From Adiantum capillus-veneris (lineage: Eukaryota; Streptophyta; Polypodiopsida; Polypodiales; Pteridaceae): a stretch of 64,000 nucleotides of DNA. The first letter of the stretch is position 1, and each line of letters begins with the position of its first letter. The stretch covers positions 140,666,140 to 140,730,139 of the forward strand of contig CM043955.1 in NCBI GenBank assembly GCA_014529385.2. The letters run 5' to 3'. A program made the position numbers and the translations under genes. The notes beneath the pieces were generated by a model. That model was not told the DNA's origin and ran no database searches. It worked only from the letters and a program-made list of their open reading frames with translations. Shown one piece after another: positions 32,231 to 45,785 of the stretch.

Positions 32231-32549
32231 GCCAACATCTATGAGGGCGGACATCTATGATGCTCTTCAGCAACAACCGCATTACATCCTCGGACTACGC
32301 CTTATATCGAGCATCTTTGGACATTGATGATGATAATTATGATGATGATTTCAACTTTGACATTTACTTCATTTTTATTTAGTAGACGTTATATTAGATC
32401 CACCAAGATTGTATCATTTTGGTCTCATAAGTCATTTTGGTCTTTTAATGACGTTAAATATAACATTTCATTTCATTTATCTCTTTATCTCTCTAGATTC
32501 TTCTCTCCTTTGTTTCTCTCTCTAGATCTCTCTGTTAAATCACACACAC

Positions 32550-32552
<3 letters not shown>

Positions 32553-32642
<90 letters not shown>

Positions 32643-32685
32643 ATACTGTACATGGGCCACATTTAGATAATCCCACAATATCACG

Positions 32686-32755
<70 letters not shown>

Positions 32756-32795
32756 AGATGTACACGCGCACACACACACACACACACACTTGAGA
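32553..32795. repeat. TC and CA microsatellites
   Basis: (TC)n at about 32,553-32,582, (CA)n at 32,583-32,640 and 32,690-32,752, with a short third run at about 32,768-32,788. The intervening CTTGAGATGTAC is duplicated. 32,796-33,399 and 33,409-34,090 show no gene I can support. Confidence 0.95.
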
Positions 32796-33399
32796 TGTAC
32801 TCATTTTTGAGATGTACTTATTTTTCCATAAAATGACACAGGCAACTACTTCACTTGCATAGGAGTGATGGACGGGAATGATGACAGAGTATTGCTCCAG
32901 GCAGTATACAATTTTGGTTTTTTTACAAGCCAGAATGATCCTTTGTATAATGATTCCAATAAGAAATAGTTGATAGGTTTCAAAACAACAGATGTACAAG
33001 CATTTTGAATAAAGAAATCCTCTGTCTCAGTATCAATTTCTGTGGGTAAAAAGTTTTTTATAAATGGTATTTTATACCACCAGATCCGTGAGCAAACTTG
33101 CCCAAGGAAAATAGGTGTACAATATAAACTTATACGTAGTATATCGATTTTTAAACAAAAAACGATATGCATTAGGCAGTTTTGGGCAAAGAATTCAAGT
33201 AACACAACTTGCCCTGGATAAATATCACACAAAATTGAAGACCTAATAAGGGGTCCAAGGTTGCAAATATAGTATGGATTTTCTAGGAGGATAAGCTGGT
33301 TAACAATGAATGCGTATTTGGTGGGTGATACCACTAGCCATGATAAAACAACTACAACCAGCGTGGAGCAATAACTGAACGCCGCTTGCTCACCACAGC

Positions 33400-33408
33400 T
33401 ATAAATAA
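33400..33408 (+). promoter_or_regulatory. Possible TATA box
   Basis: TATAAATAA in a GC-richer context (CACCACAGC before, GCTTGCACTC after), about 0.7 kb upstream of a possible + strand gene. Sequence match only; a retroelement LTR promoter is an alternative. Confidence 0.25.
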
Positions 33409-34094
33409 AGCTTGCACTCTAGCTTGTAATACAAAGCCAATCCCGCTGTGAAGCTCTTAGCGCTTACACAGTACACACACCGTGAGGAGAGAGGCCAACA
33501 TATGTACATACTCATATTCAGTAGCACTAGAGAATTAGGCTGCTAATCACATATAGTAGCCAAGCTCTTGGTATACTTCAATAACAGAGGGTGCACAATC
33601 CGGAGCCGCCTTCAAAAACACTGTACGCAAATGCCCATGGTACCACATGAAAAGAGGATTGCAGTTTTTCGCACATAATAGAAGGTAAAGGTTTATTTTT
33701 TGCAAGGTGTATATCTCATAACAGAGTAATCGAGGATAAAAATGTTTTTTTCCCATACACAAGCATAATAATGCTTACAAAACTGCTCATATATAGTATA
33801 TTTCTATAAAAACATAGGTAAGGATATGTGCACACACAAGCATACGCATGTTCATAAGTTTTTCGTTAAGATAAAAGGCCATAGCAAAGCTTTTTGCACA
33901 CACACATATACACATGGTCATAACACACCGCCTCTGCACTACACAAGAAGAGGAAGAGTATCTCCACAAAGATAACACATTATACAAATACATGTCATCA
34001 TATGCATGGGAAACACAAAAGAAATGATTAAGACATAAATACTAATCAACAGGCTATAATTGACAACCAGTTTCGGTACAAAAACAAGCTTGGA

Positions 34095-35142
34095 ATGGGT
34101 TTTGAAGCTTACAAATATGACATGCCAAGTTCAGCTCAGGTAAGTGGATACATATTGTTCTTTTGTATGTAAATAAGTTTCGTACAAGTGCTAAGCAAAC
34201 ATGTAGTCGTTGTTAAAAAGAACACTGTATGATCTGTGATATAAACATTAACAGAGGTGATTGATTAAGATATAGTGTTTTAGTTATGAAAGCCTCCTTT
34301 GAGGATAAAATGATACAATATGGTGATCTTTTGAAAAATGAGTTTTGTTACAAAGGAAATGCTGCCGAAAATTTTCAAATTTCAAATGTGAGTACAGAAG
34401 TGCACAAGAATTTAACACTTTATTTGGTTTGTTTCATAATAAATACTTAGTAATAGGTACCATCATAATAGAACAATTGGAAATCACATAAATCTTCTAC
34501 ATATGGAACATTTGGAAATCCACCATAATAGTAGAACATTTGCTTTTGAGTAGGTGCATAAATTTCTATACAATTTGTTGCTGTTATAGAAAGAGTATTG
34601 GGGAAGAATAGCATGTAGTTATGAAGGCCTCCTATGAGGACAAATGATACAATGGGTATGGTGAGTTTTTGAACAAAGAGTACTGGTACAAAGGAGGTGC
34701 TGCCAAAAAATTTTAAAATTTTGGATGTAAGTACAAAACTGCACAAACATTTAACACTTTATTTGTTTTTTTCATAAAAAACTTAGTAATACGTACTATA
34801 GTAGTAAAAACATTCAGAAATCATTAAAAGATATATGCATAGGCTCCCAAATACTTATAAAGAAGAGCAAAAGAGGAAGGTCTAAAAGATAGTAACTAAT
34901 GGTACATGTGTCTAATTATTGTTAATAAATAGGGATACAGGCTGACAGCTAGGATGAGCATCACTCGGGACATACTTAAACTCCAACGGATTCGGGACAA
35001 GCTTATGGCTGCACATAATAGAAAAAAGCCATTAGCAGTTAGGGACCCTATCTCCAAACCATGTAAACCCATAAAATCTTTCAAAGACTGTAATAGACCA
35101 TACTTACATAGGCAACCTGAAGAAAACATATTATATGTGTAG
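34095..35142 (+). pseudogene. Possible host gene fragments with a duplicated exon
   Basis: Three exon-like pieces have splice signals. About 34,095-34,139 reads EAYKYDMPSSAQ before GTAAGT. About 34,283-34,389 lies between TTTTAG and GTGAGT and reads MKASFEDKMIQYGDLLKNEF. About 34,617-34,729 is a diverged copy of it with small indels between TGTAG and GTAAGT. The last, 34,930-35,142 after an AATAG, reads MSITRDILKLQRIRDKLMAA and runs to ENILYV and a stop. The exon copies lie about 334 bases apart. I do not recognise the family. The last exon looks like a real protein end (basic, mixed composition), but the middle copy is broken. Confidence 0.35.
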
Positions 35143-35439
35143 GAGTATGGTTGGGGTCTGGGATGTGACAACAATAACAAGCAGTGGGGTTTTCCTTATA
35201 TACGTGTCACCCATTTAGTACAACTTAGTTCTAATTAATTGGTTGGTTGGCAGGTAAAGATCCTTGCTCTCATCTGGTAGGAGTTTTGACTTTAACTCCT
35301 ACTTTTTCATGTATCAAAGTATCTTGTAATGTACTTTATAGCAAGAAATTTTTCTGTATTTTTTTCTTTACACAATGTGCTTTTGCAAACAGTATTTATG
35401 TGTAGTCCCTTTTTTTACTAGTATGGTGAAATCACACTC

Positions 35440-36080
35440 AAGCAATATGATAAACCATCATACAATCTGCCTTGTATTGCATGGTTTATTCACCAAGCAT
35501 AATAGTGCTTGATGATCCACAAAGAATACAAATTGAAGGTAGTGCCTAAATGTTTTGATGGCATAGACTATTCTCAATCCTTCTCTTTTCGTGGTTGTGT
35601 AATTTCCTTCCACACCATTGAGTTGTCTGCTGGAATAACATATCGGGAAATCCATGCTAAGGTGTATCCAATTACGTATGCCAATTCATCAACATGGACA
35701 TGAAAGATCTTATCCCAATTAGGAGATTTAAAAATTGGGGGAAAATCAATCCCTGATTCAATTGCTAGAAAATATTTTTACACTCTTCAATCCACTCTAA
35801 TTTTGTGATGAGAGCATAAAGAGTTTTTGTAATGGCTACATACATATAGATAAACCTTTGGTAGTAACCAAAATGGCCCATAAAGGCTTGTGCCTCTCTA
35901 ACTTCTCCGGGTCTTGGAAGAGAAACAATGACTTGAATCTTATCAAGATCTAGGGAAATACCATTTTTGGACGTGATGTGCCTTAAAATATTTCCTTGTC
36001 TTACCATTGTTGTGGTGTTGGAAGTCGTGATACCGGGAACACACTGCATAAGCCTTTGCATGCTCCTCTGGAATGAGGAT
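35440..36080 (-). pseudogene. gypsy III RT thumb / RNase H fragment
   Basis: On the minus strand, 36,080-35,765 reads GISLDLDKIQVIVSLPRPGE and FMGHFGYYQRFI, the end of a gypsy RT. After stops, 35,655-35,458 reads YSSRQLNGVEGNYTTTKREG, then FRHYLQFVFFVDHQALLCLV, a clear gypsy RNase H. It ends upstream in a GA run at 36,091-36,181 and is only 0.6 kb long. Its sequence differs from gypsy I and II, so it is a third lineage. Not functional. Confidence 0.85.
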
Positions 36081-36085
36081 GCCAT

Positions 36086-36090
<5 letters not shown>

Positions 36091-36181
<91 letters not shown>
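36091..36181. repeat. (GA)n microsatellite, about 45 repeats
   Basis: Nearly uninterrupted GA dinucleotides abut the broken end of the gypsy III fragment. 36,182-36,790 shows no supported feature. Confidence 0.97.
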
Positions 36182-36182
<1 letters not shown>

Positions 36183-36792
36183 ACATCAATGGGGAAATCA
36201 TCCCCCCATGCCTAGAGTGAGCTGGCTTCCTCTAGGCATGTATTTATATTATTTTCCAAAAAGGGACACTTCATAAATGAGGCTATTTACATTCCACTAT
36301 GGGGATAGAGAATTTATTGAAATAACTAAATTCTTATTGACTTATTCCATGTTTTGTTATCTGTTGTCAGCCACCTGCCCACGACTCAGCTACCTTGACC
36401 TACTAAATCACGCACACATGACCATAATTGTTAGTATCTCACTTCTTAGAATCCATTCCATAACATACCCCGGGGTAACAAAAGCAACTAACCTCAGTTG
36501 TTCATAACAATAGCAAAGTAATATGTGGTGGGCCAATTCCACATGTAAATATCACGGGGAGTCCTACCTCACTAGGTGTAGGAACTCTAACACACATGTA
36601 GATAGCAACAATAATCTCCATATCACTTGCATAATGGAGATACCTGCCTATCAGAGGCGTAGGTACTCTAACATGTGTTTGAATCAAATCCATTAGAACC
36701 AACCGATGTACCAATCAAGTCCAATCATAGTTGTATTCCATTTCATTTTCTGACAATCAAACCATTCCATCAAAGTTGATGCTACGCATTGC

Positions 36793-39740
36793 CTAAAGGT
36801 GCCTCTCAGGCCTAAATGCATTACTATGATTGTGGAATGTAGAAATCAAGTGCTGGTACATGGGACTTAAAGTGGCTGCAGGAAGCCTTTGACATTCTTC
36901 GACAGAGTGATTCTTATATTTAACAAGATATCTATGATATTGTCTACCGGTGCGTGTAGTAGTGACATCATTATCAACAATTGATTTTGGAAGTAATAAT
37001 TCTTCACCATCTTCAAGTAAGGTTGGGTCATCAAAAACAGGTGCAATAGGTGGTGTACCTTTAAATTTGTGCAACAAAATTACATGAAAAGAGTTGTGAA
37101 TACGCCAACGATGTGGAATGTCAAGCCTGTATGCATTGGGGTTAATGGTTTCGATGATCTTGAAGGGATCATAAAATCTAGGAGCTAACTTGACCTTGGG
37201 GTACTTTTCAATGTTCTTTAAACGACGCTTTTCAATACGTAACCAAACATAATCATTTAAATTGAACTCAATGAACTTACACTTTTTGTTGGCTCATGTT
37301 GTGTAGCATGCTTGGGATTTTTTGGATAGCTGTAGTGACTTCTTGTAAAATGCGAGTGTGATCTTGTGCAAGGGTGTTAGCTGCAGGGACATTACTAGTG
37401 AGTGTGGTCATAGGAATAGGCAACTTCTTACCGTAGACAATCTCGAAGGGAGCTTTGTTAGTGGCAGAGTGGGGAGTGTTGTTGTAAGCAAATTGGAGGA
37501 GAGGAAGATGTTGGTCCCAATTTCTGGCATTGTCTATTGTATAGGCCATAAGGAGGTCAAGTATAGTATTAGGTAGCTTCAGTCTGGCCATTACTTTCAG
37601 GGTGGAAAGCAGATGTAAAATCCATTTTGGAGCCTAAATTAGTGCATAGTGCAAACCAAAAACGATTGCAAAATCAACCATCACGATCAGAAATTAGTAC
37701 TTTAGGAAAACCACGGTGAGGAAAAATGAGATTTAAAACATTTTGGCAGCTTGAGGGATAGTGAGAGTCTTTTTACAGGGGATAAAATATGCTTGTGTAC
37801 TAAACCTATCTACAACAGTCCATATCATATCATTGTGTGAAGAGGTGGGTGGAAAACCGGTAATAAAATCCATGGAAATCTCTTCCCACAGGCCCTTTGG
37901 AATAGGCAGGGGCATAAGAAGTCCATGAGTTTTACCATGGTGTCGCTTCACACATTGACAAAAAATGCAGTGTGAGACAAATTGTGCAACATCGTGCTTC
38001 ATGTCACGCCAAAAGAAATAGTCAGTGAAAGCAGAGAGAGTGCTTTGAATACCACGATGACCCATATAATTTGGTGCATGCATCTCATGAATAGCAAGTA
38101 TCTGAAGTGTGTAGTGACACAAAGCTTTTGACGATAAAAGACAAAACCATTTTCAAAACAATAGTCACCGACAGACAAGTAATTATTGGTAACCAAATCA
38201 GACCAGGCATTTGAAAAATCCATATCTTTTTTGTAAGCAGGAATCATAGCATCAAAATATTGAATTTCAGCAGCAGAAAGATGATAAAGATACACCGATT
38301 GAATGTGAGCAAATGTATAAGAGTGAAGCGGTGGAGGTGGCACGTCATCGAGTGGCCTACGACTAAGGGCATCAGCTACGACATTGGATTTGCCAAGTTG
38401 ATATTGTATCATCAGGTGAATGTTTTGAATAAAACCGGCCCATTTAATATGTCCATCTGAGATAGTAGATTGAGAGAGAAGGTGCTTGATAGCCTGTTGG
38501 TCAGTTTTAATTAGAACGCCAGAGCCCATAAGATAATGTTTCCATATATCTAATGCATGAACTACTGCAAGAAGCTCCTTATCATAGACGTTGCAATTGG
38601 ATTCACTAGGTTTAAGTTTTCAACTTTCATATGCAATGGGATTGTCATTTTGCATTAACACAGTACTTATTCCATATCCACTAGCATCAGTGACTACAAC
38701 AAAGAACGGTTGTGTAAAATCACGTAATTGCAAAACAGGTGCATGGGTGAGATAGTACTTGAGTGTGTCAAATGATTTTTGTTGAATTTTGCCCGAGGAG
38801 AAAGGGGTAAGCTTACGTGTGAGAAAAGTGAGAGGAAGGGCAATGTGAGAGTAATTCTTTACAAATTTACGATAAAAACCAGAGAGACCCAAAAATGATC
38901 AAACTTCGTGGACAGTCTTGGGGATTGGCCAATTTTGGATGGTCTCTATCTTTTTGGGGTCCGGGCGAATACCATCACTAGAGACTATATGACCTAAGTA
39001 CTCTATGGTTGTCTGATAGAATTGACTTTTAGTAGGGTTAGCATAGAGATCCTGTTCACGTAAAAGCGCAAAGACAGTGTGCAAATGATGGTCATGTTCA
39101 GTGTGTGACTTACTGAAATCCAAAATATCATCAAAAAAGAGAATAACAAAATGCTGGTGCTTCGAAAAGATTTTGTTCACATGCGAGAAAATGTTGTTGG
39201 TGCATTTGTGAGACCAAAGGGAAGTACAATAAATTCATAATGCCCGAATTGTGTGAAAAATGCGGTTTTAAAAATATCATTGGGGTGTATACGAATTTGA
39301 TGATACCCTAACTTAAGGTCTATCTTGCTAAACATAGAGGGGGCCTTTTAACTTATCGAGGATTTCATCGATGCGAGGAAAGGGTAGCGATTCTTCAGAG
39401 TGACCTTATTGAGAGCCCTATGGTTGATGCACATCCCAAAGGTTTTATCTGTTCTTTGGACAAGTAGGGCAGGAGCACCAAATGGAGAAGAGCTAGGAAA
39501 AGTAAGGCCTTTTTCTAAGAGGTCAGAGACTTGGCGTTGGATTTCATGTTGGTGCATGGGACTGTGACGATATGGTGCACGGTGCTGTGGTTGACTTCCA
39601 GGGATGATTTCTATAATGTGATCTATGTCGCCTCGAGAAGAAGGTAAGTGAGGTGCCTAATCTTGAGCAAATGTGCAAGAGGTGTAGCTATAAAATCATA
39701 TGATATGGCTTTGCAAGCTGGTACCCCTTTAAGAATGGTT
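36793..39740 (-). pseudogene. gypsy II pol with C-terminal chromodomain (chromovirus-like)
   Basis: Minus-strand pieces in order: RT start (IIEIIPGSQPQHRAPYRHSP, then VSDLLEKGLTFPSSSPFGAP); RT palm with ILFFDDILDFSKS (39,180-38,899; FFDD box) and YLGHIVSSDGI; RNase H (TDQQAIKHLLSQ, VVADALSRRP); integrase zinc region (HRG, then HCIFCQCVKRHHGKTHGLL); core with ISMDFITGFPP and VVDRF; FAYNNTPHSATNKAPFEIVY; and a chromodomain-type end, YHRYLVKYKNHSVEECQRLP (37,077-36,793). Seven or more frame breaks separate them. Chromodomains in this class are thought to steer integration to heterochromatin. Confidence 0.88.
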
Positions 39741-39846
39741 TTCATTGGCGAGGGTATGTGCTCTCATCTTACTGTGCACTGTGCGTGAGTGTTGGACTCT
39801 ACGACACTCCACCAATTGTAAGTTAATAGACCTAAGACTCTTATGC

Positions 39847-42800
39847 TCATCTCTTCGAGCATGAGCAACATGACTTAAATATGCTCAACTCTTCCAGCTT
39901 GAGCGTAAGCCTAATAACTACGACTCTTAGCACAGAGTTTAATATGACTTGAAGCTTTGGGACTAATGCTTTGCTCATTTTATGGCTCAACAGCCCAACT
40001 CTGACTATGCCAAAGAGTGTTTTTTGCACCCTAGCGACATGACCTTTTACATTCTTGAGCTTACTACAAACATTTCTTCAGGTAAAAGTAAGCTTGAATC
40101 CTCAAAAAGAGGATTAGTGAAGGACCAAGTTGGCATTGAAGGTTTCTTTTTCCATACCTGTTTTGTCATCTTTGAATCTGCATTCTTGTTGGTTGGGTGG
40201 TCCTTCTTTGACTGTAAAGACTCCATTATCTGTTTGATTTTCCAATTAGGCCTGTTGATAAGAGTCTTTGATGTTATTGTAGGCCTCTGCTGGCTATCCG
40301 CATCTGGCTTTTGACTAGGAGCATTGGAAGACTTAAGAATCCAAATCTCTTGATGACCTTTGTATCTCTTTTGTTGACTTCATTGAGCTCTAGGTCCTGT
40401 TGAGCTCTTGAGATCTTCATGCAGGTTTGGTGTAGTTGCAGTTGGCTTGCGAATGACTGGTAGCCAAATCTTTGTATACCTTGTGTAGAATCCTTGTCTA
40501 AGAGGAAGATCCTTTGCGATCTGTCTTTGTTCTGTATCCTCTTGAGAGTTGTGGTAGACTTCAGCATCTTCAATGTTTTTCTATTGTATACCTGCTTCTT
40601 AGGTATCATAGGATATTGTCGAGGTTGATACCATGTGGGCCTTCTTTCTTGGGAGAGACTTGAAATTACTTCATATGCCCTAAGCTGCGGTTTTGGCACC
40701 CATAACTGTTTGTTACCTACATAGTATTCCTGTTCCTTTAAGCTCCAGTGTGATTCTATCCATCCCATGTGTTTGTCTTTTTGTTTGAATTTGACTAAAC
40801 TGCTCAGAACAAACACTTGCTTAACTTTTCTTTGCTTTCTTGAGTACTTTGGCTCATACACCTTTGCTTCTTTGGGTGTCTCCTTAGAGGTTTCAATTGT
40901 GTCAGCAATTGAATTGAAGTTTTGAAAACCTGACTTGCTTGAAGAAGTTGATCCATGAGGGTTCTTTGACGTAGAGTCATATACTCTTACACCTTCTTTG
41001 CTAATCGGTGGAAGTTCCACTTTAGCTTTACCGTTGTCTGCACGATTTGTCTTTGATTCTTGTGACTTTTGCAACTCTAAATCTGGCATTTTTGGTTCTA
41101 TTGAAGATCTTTGTCTTGATTTTGCCATGGTCTCATCTTGATCTAGATGTGTCTCTATGGAGGGTGGCTTGAGACTCTGTTTTCCAATTTGACTTACATC
41201 AGCTGATTTAGTTGGCAATGTCTAATTCTTTGGGCTTCCTGTTTCTTTTTGGTTGTCTGTAACTTTGTTCTTCTTAACTTCTGGCTTTGGTGGCATTCTC
41301 TGCTCAATAGCTTCCGTGGTTGCTCTTTGCTCTATTTGATTTGCACTTGATATTGCCTGATTTGCTTTAAGCTCTTCTGACGTTCTGTTTGATGGACATG
41401 AATCATCTTCAATAAGATTTGTTTTGGCATCAGCCTCCATCCTAATTGTGCTTGAGGACCTTGTGCTGTCGTCCGCAGGTGATCACTCTTGGTCTTCATT
41501 CTTTGCTACCTCTGAAGACTGCATCCTGTTTGATCTCTGTATCTCTAACATCTTCTCGGTCATTGGCATTACCATTATGACGTCGTCTGGCATATCTTTT
41601 GCTGTGATCACATGAAATTGAACTATTATGATCTGTGAACTTACTTCAATGGTGGTGGAGATGATTCCCCAGTATTCTACTCGTTTGTTTCCAGATATGC
41701 TCACAAATTCAGAAGCATCTTTCAACTGTGGTTGGCCACATCTTTTCCAAGTGCGAAAAGACATGAGGTTCTTATCTAGCTGAAAATCTAGCTTTACTTC
41801 TTTTGGCAGCTTTTCTTCATTCTCACCAACAATGTTGCACTTGATCGTCTCAGGATTTCTTTCTTTATTGACTGCTTTTGTTGTGGCAGTGTCCTTTGGT
41901 TGAGCTTTATCTGCATCTTCTGTGCTTTGATCACCTTCTTCAATTGATGTTGGCTCGTTTTGTTGTAATACTGCACCTTTTTCTTGCAATTGTTGAGCAT
42001 TGTGTACCTGCATTTGAGTAACTTTGTATCGTAGAAGATCCACTGTACTTTCTGGTAGAGTCTGTCTCTTCGGAGGAGATTTTGGTGGTGACCTTTGTGT
42101 AGCCTTTTGGACTTTAGCTCTTATTGATTTTGACTTTTTTGTCACCTATTTTGGCAACTTGAGGCTTTGCATCATCTTCAAATAGCCCTTGAATTCAGAT
42201 TTAGCATCCATAGGGGCTTGTACAAGGTCATGAACCTGCTAAGAATCATTGCCATTTGCATCTCGATATGCATATGCGAGCTTGGTCTCATGCAATCGCT
42301 TGAACACTATGGGATTTGTTGGCTTTTGACTTTGACTTGTGTAGATCAACTGAAACTTTTGTCCCTGATGATCTTCATAGAAGAATTTTTCTGCAAATTT
42401 TGATGGGATCTGGGTCAGTGGTTTTTGCTTTGAAGGGGTCTGCTGGCTAGAAGTTCTTGGGCTTCTAACTGGTGTAGCATTTTTTGGTACTAGAGTTGAG
42501 GTTGATGAATTTGCAGCTCCCCCCTTCCTAGGATGATTACTATAGCCTGCTTCATTGTGAGAGCTCAAAACTATTTGGCTCTGGTTGAGTCTCACCTTTT
42601 GGGTCTGTAAACCATTTGCATAGTTTCCTATGTATCTCCGTGAAACATGACAAATTATTCCCCAAGTCAAGTTGTGGATAGAATTATCTTTGCCCTGATA
42701 TTGTCTATCCCATGGGTCTCCTATGATATGAGCTTCTGCGATTTCAAGACCCAAGGCATCATAGATGCTAGACTCTCGTCTATACCTACGACTATTTTGG

Positions 42801-43905
42801 TCAAAGTATATGCTCGTTTGGTCACAACATCGAAGCTTGATTTCCGATGGAGGAGAATTTGGCTCTGAACAGATTTTTGGATTCACTCGGGTAATATCCT
42901 TCAACTCTAGAGAGGATGGGCTATAATAGATTCTTTCCTCTGAATGAACCATCCTTTCTGATCTATCATTGGACATACTTCTATGAGCTGGCATGTGCGC
43001 CGTTCAAACACAGGTTGATCTTTTTTGTACAGTTTCCCTTTTTGGTCTACATAGTGTGCATATGAATTATGTGTACCATACAAAGCTAACATCATTCTGT
43101 TTGATGTGTCCCTTAGACTCCTGAATGATTGCACACTTGTGGAAGTGGGTGCAGAATCATTTGCAAACCTAACAATATTTTCACCCTTTGGTGATATCTT
43201 GACACCTTTACTAAATTCATGCAAGAATTTGTTGTTCAAAGAATCAATTTTAAGCTTTTCAGGTACCTGTGCATCTTTATGCTGATTTTGTACTTGCAGT
43301 GTTTTTACCGATGCTTCTAATGGTAATGCAGAATCATCCAATTGCATTAAAAGTGACGAGTTAAATGCACTTACATCGAGATTCACATTTCCAATTTTCT
43401 ATGTACCTTGCTTGGCGGTTGATATGTACCCGTTGTCTGGATTTCTTGGACAATCTTCAAAAAAATGTCCACCTTTTCATCCACAATCTAAGCAATATGC
43501 CATGACTGGTGGTATTTCAACTGGCTCTATCATGTCAAGCTCATGCTGAGAAGTTTTTGTCTCTATGCTAGCCAAGGTGTCGGAATATTCTTTTAGAACA
43601 CTAAGCATCAAGTTGTAGAATGCTTCGTCTTGACCTTTGTACCGTCTTTGGCTTGATTCTCCAATTAGACTGGCTTCTATTGGTTGATCTATTGGATATT
43701 GCAATTTCGATTCTCGACTATAGATCTGACCACTCTAATCCATGTACAATGACCCTGATTGCATATGCACCAAATATATGCTTTGCTGGCTTGTGCAGAT
43801 TTCTGGATAAACACTTGGGTGATTGTTTGAACTTCTATCTGCACTTCATCTTTGAGCTTGCAGTACCTGGCTCCACTGAAGTCTGTGAACATTTGGGAGT
43901 TCTCT
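39847..43905 (-). pseudogene. Retroelement-like gag/protease region with W-[IV]-P-K motif
   Basis: A chain of Ser/Gln/Lys-rich minus-strand frames. Near 43,500 is a zinc-knuckle-like CLDCG, stop, KGGHFFEDCPRNP (one TGA inside; spacing C-X2-C-X5-H-X4-C). At 42,145-41,483 is a retropepsin-like stretch (VEYWGIISTTIEVSSQIIIV, VITAKDMPDD) comparable with 58,700-58,450. At 41,218-40,274 is a basic region with QLWVPKPQ. A similar protease then W-[IV]-P-K order occurs at 59,128-56,989. It lies directly upstream of gypsy II pol on the same strand and may be its gag side, or a separate element. Family name unknown. Confidence 0.45.
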
Positions 43906-44599
43906 AAATCTGGCTTTACTTTGATATCTAAGATCTTGGCTCATGTGCTGCTTTTCTTGTTCATCAAGTATCTATGGCCTTTTGAATTTGTATACAAGAC
44001 TTTATATCAATTGTAGCCATAAAGATGTAAAATCTACTCTGTTGTACTTGTACCTGTGTTACCACTGCTACTAGCTTGCTCTATTGTACTTGAACTCTCA
44101 GCTCGAGATGAGTCCATGTCAAATGGTTCTGTAAAAACTCTCTCCTAGTAGATTTTGGTATTGATTAGCAAAAAAAAATTTGCTCGGGTTTGATAAGACT
44201 ACTTTTGCCAAAGTACTTTTGGCAGTTGATTTCTCTTAGATTCACAATAGTTGTTTAACTCTAGCTTGAAAGTGTCAGAATTGATTGCAACCTTTGAAAT
44301 GATGAAAATCGAGGCCTTAAATAACTAACCTACATATTAGATTGTTATCTGTTTTTTCCACTTGACTTGAATTCATCTCTTGTCAAGCTCTCAATTCTTT
44401 GCCTACAACCTGGTTCTTCAATCTGAGCTAGGTGAGTCAGCAAATGAGATTTCAAAATTCTATCTTTGCAAGGAGCTAAAGGACTAATCTGCAACTTGAA
44501 ACTGAGTTAACAGGTAATTTGGATCCGATGGAACCCAAACTTGACCGGTAGCCTTGTATTATGTTGTTCTAGCACTGTACAAGCTCAAAAGTCCAAAAT

Positions 44600-45600
44600 C
44601 TTGTTTCTGGGGCTCAAAAGTAAATAATACCGATTATTTACTTTTCTCAGTTTCTACACTTTTTAGGCTTGTTTTGCCAAATAATTACCTTGTTGTGGTC
44701 TCTGGACAAGTTTGGTTTGTTGAGTTTGATCAAGATTTGTCCAAGTAATCAACTGTTTAGTGTCCGCAGACTCTGATTCCAAGAATTTGGCTTAAGTCTC
44801 AAATTTGTGATCCAAATTTCACCAAATTTGATTTGTGGAGTCTATTTGATGTGCTTGACCCTGTGGTATACTTAGTTGTGCAAAATTTCTCAATTCTAGA
44901 GCAAATGTAAATAATCACGATTATTTACATCATTTTTTTTAACTTTTTTGGGAACTTTTTTTTTTCAAAAGTAAAGAATCGCGATTATTTAGTTTTGGTA
45001 ATTTTTGGTCATCTAAGCATGTACACTTGTTTAACACATCAATATAAGCCTATGAGTCAAGTTTCACTAAATTTGAACAAGATTTACCAAGTCACACTCA
45101 AGTTCTCAACATTCAATACAGATTTCAGTTTTGGTCTCTTTTGTGATCGAAACTTCATGAGCCTTCACAAAAGATGTTTGCAATCATAAATAGAGTCTCT
45201 GGTATCAATGTTGATCGGTTTTGAGCCAAAAGTTAATAATCACGATTATTAACTTTTGACCTAAAAGGAACAATTTTTTCAACTTTTTCCTTAGACATTC
45301 TTTTTATGATCTATTTTGAGCCTATGAATCAAGTTAAAACTTAATTTGAACAAGATTCATCAAGTCGGACTCAATTTCTCGACAATCAATATAGATTTCA
45401 GTTTTTACCAAGTTTTTAGCCTGTTTTGTGATCCAAACTCTATGAGCCTTCACAAAAGATGTTTGCAATCATGCATAGTCTCTGGTATCAACCTTGATCA
45501 GTTTTGAGCCAAAAGTTAATAATTGAAATTATTAACTTTTGACCTAAAATGAATAATTTTTTCAACTTTTTTCCTAAACAGTCTATTTATGATCTAATTT
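44600..45600. repeat. Tandem repeat of about 280 bp carrying AT-rich palindromes
   Basis: Short palindromes of the form AAAGTAAATAATNNCGATTAT and its mirror recur near 44,616, 44,903, 44,969, 45,231 and 45,510. Around the last two the whole sequence repeats with a period of about 280 (GTCTCTGGTATCAA near 45,196 and 45,479). A more diverged unit precedes them. 43,906-44,599 holds nothing recognised. Confidence 0.7.
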
Positions 45601-45785
45601 CTTCTATGGAAGGGCGCGTTCCGATGTATCTGCCTGCGGTGTATCCCAATCTTTTTGCACATTGAATATATGCATTCAAAACGTCACTGACACATGCATC
45701 ATAAAGTGAGAATTTTTATGTTTACCACCTTCACCTGCCAGCCAACTAGCATGGACCTGTAATTTGAGCTTTCTCCCATGGACTC

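Noticed and set aside
32846-33334. 162-codon minus-strand frame
   Set aside because: Hydrophobic, AT-driven composition, no recognisable motif, neighbours or splice signals; could not be supported.
36001-36215. Repetitive open frames at the GA run
   Set aside because: Microsatellite artefact overlapping the broken gypsy III end.
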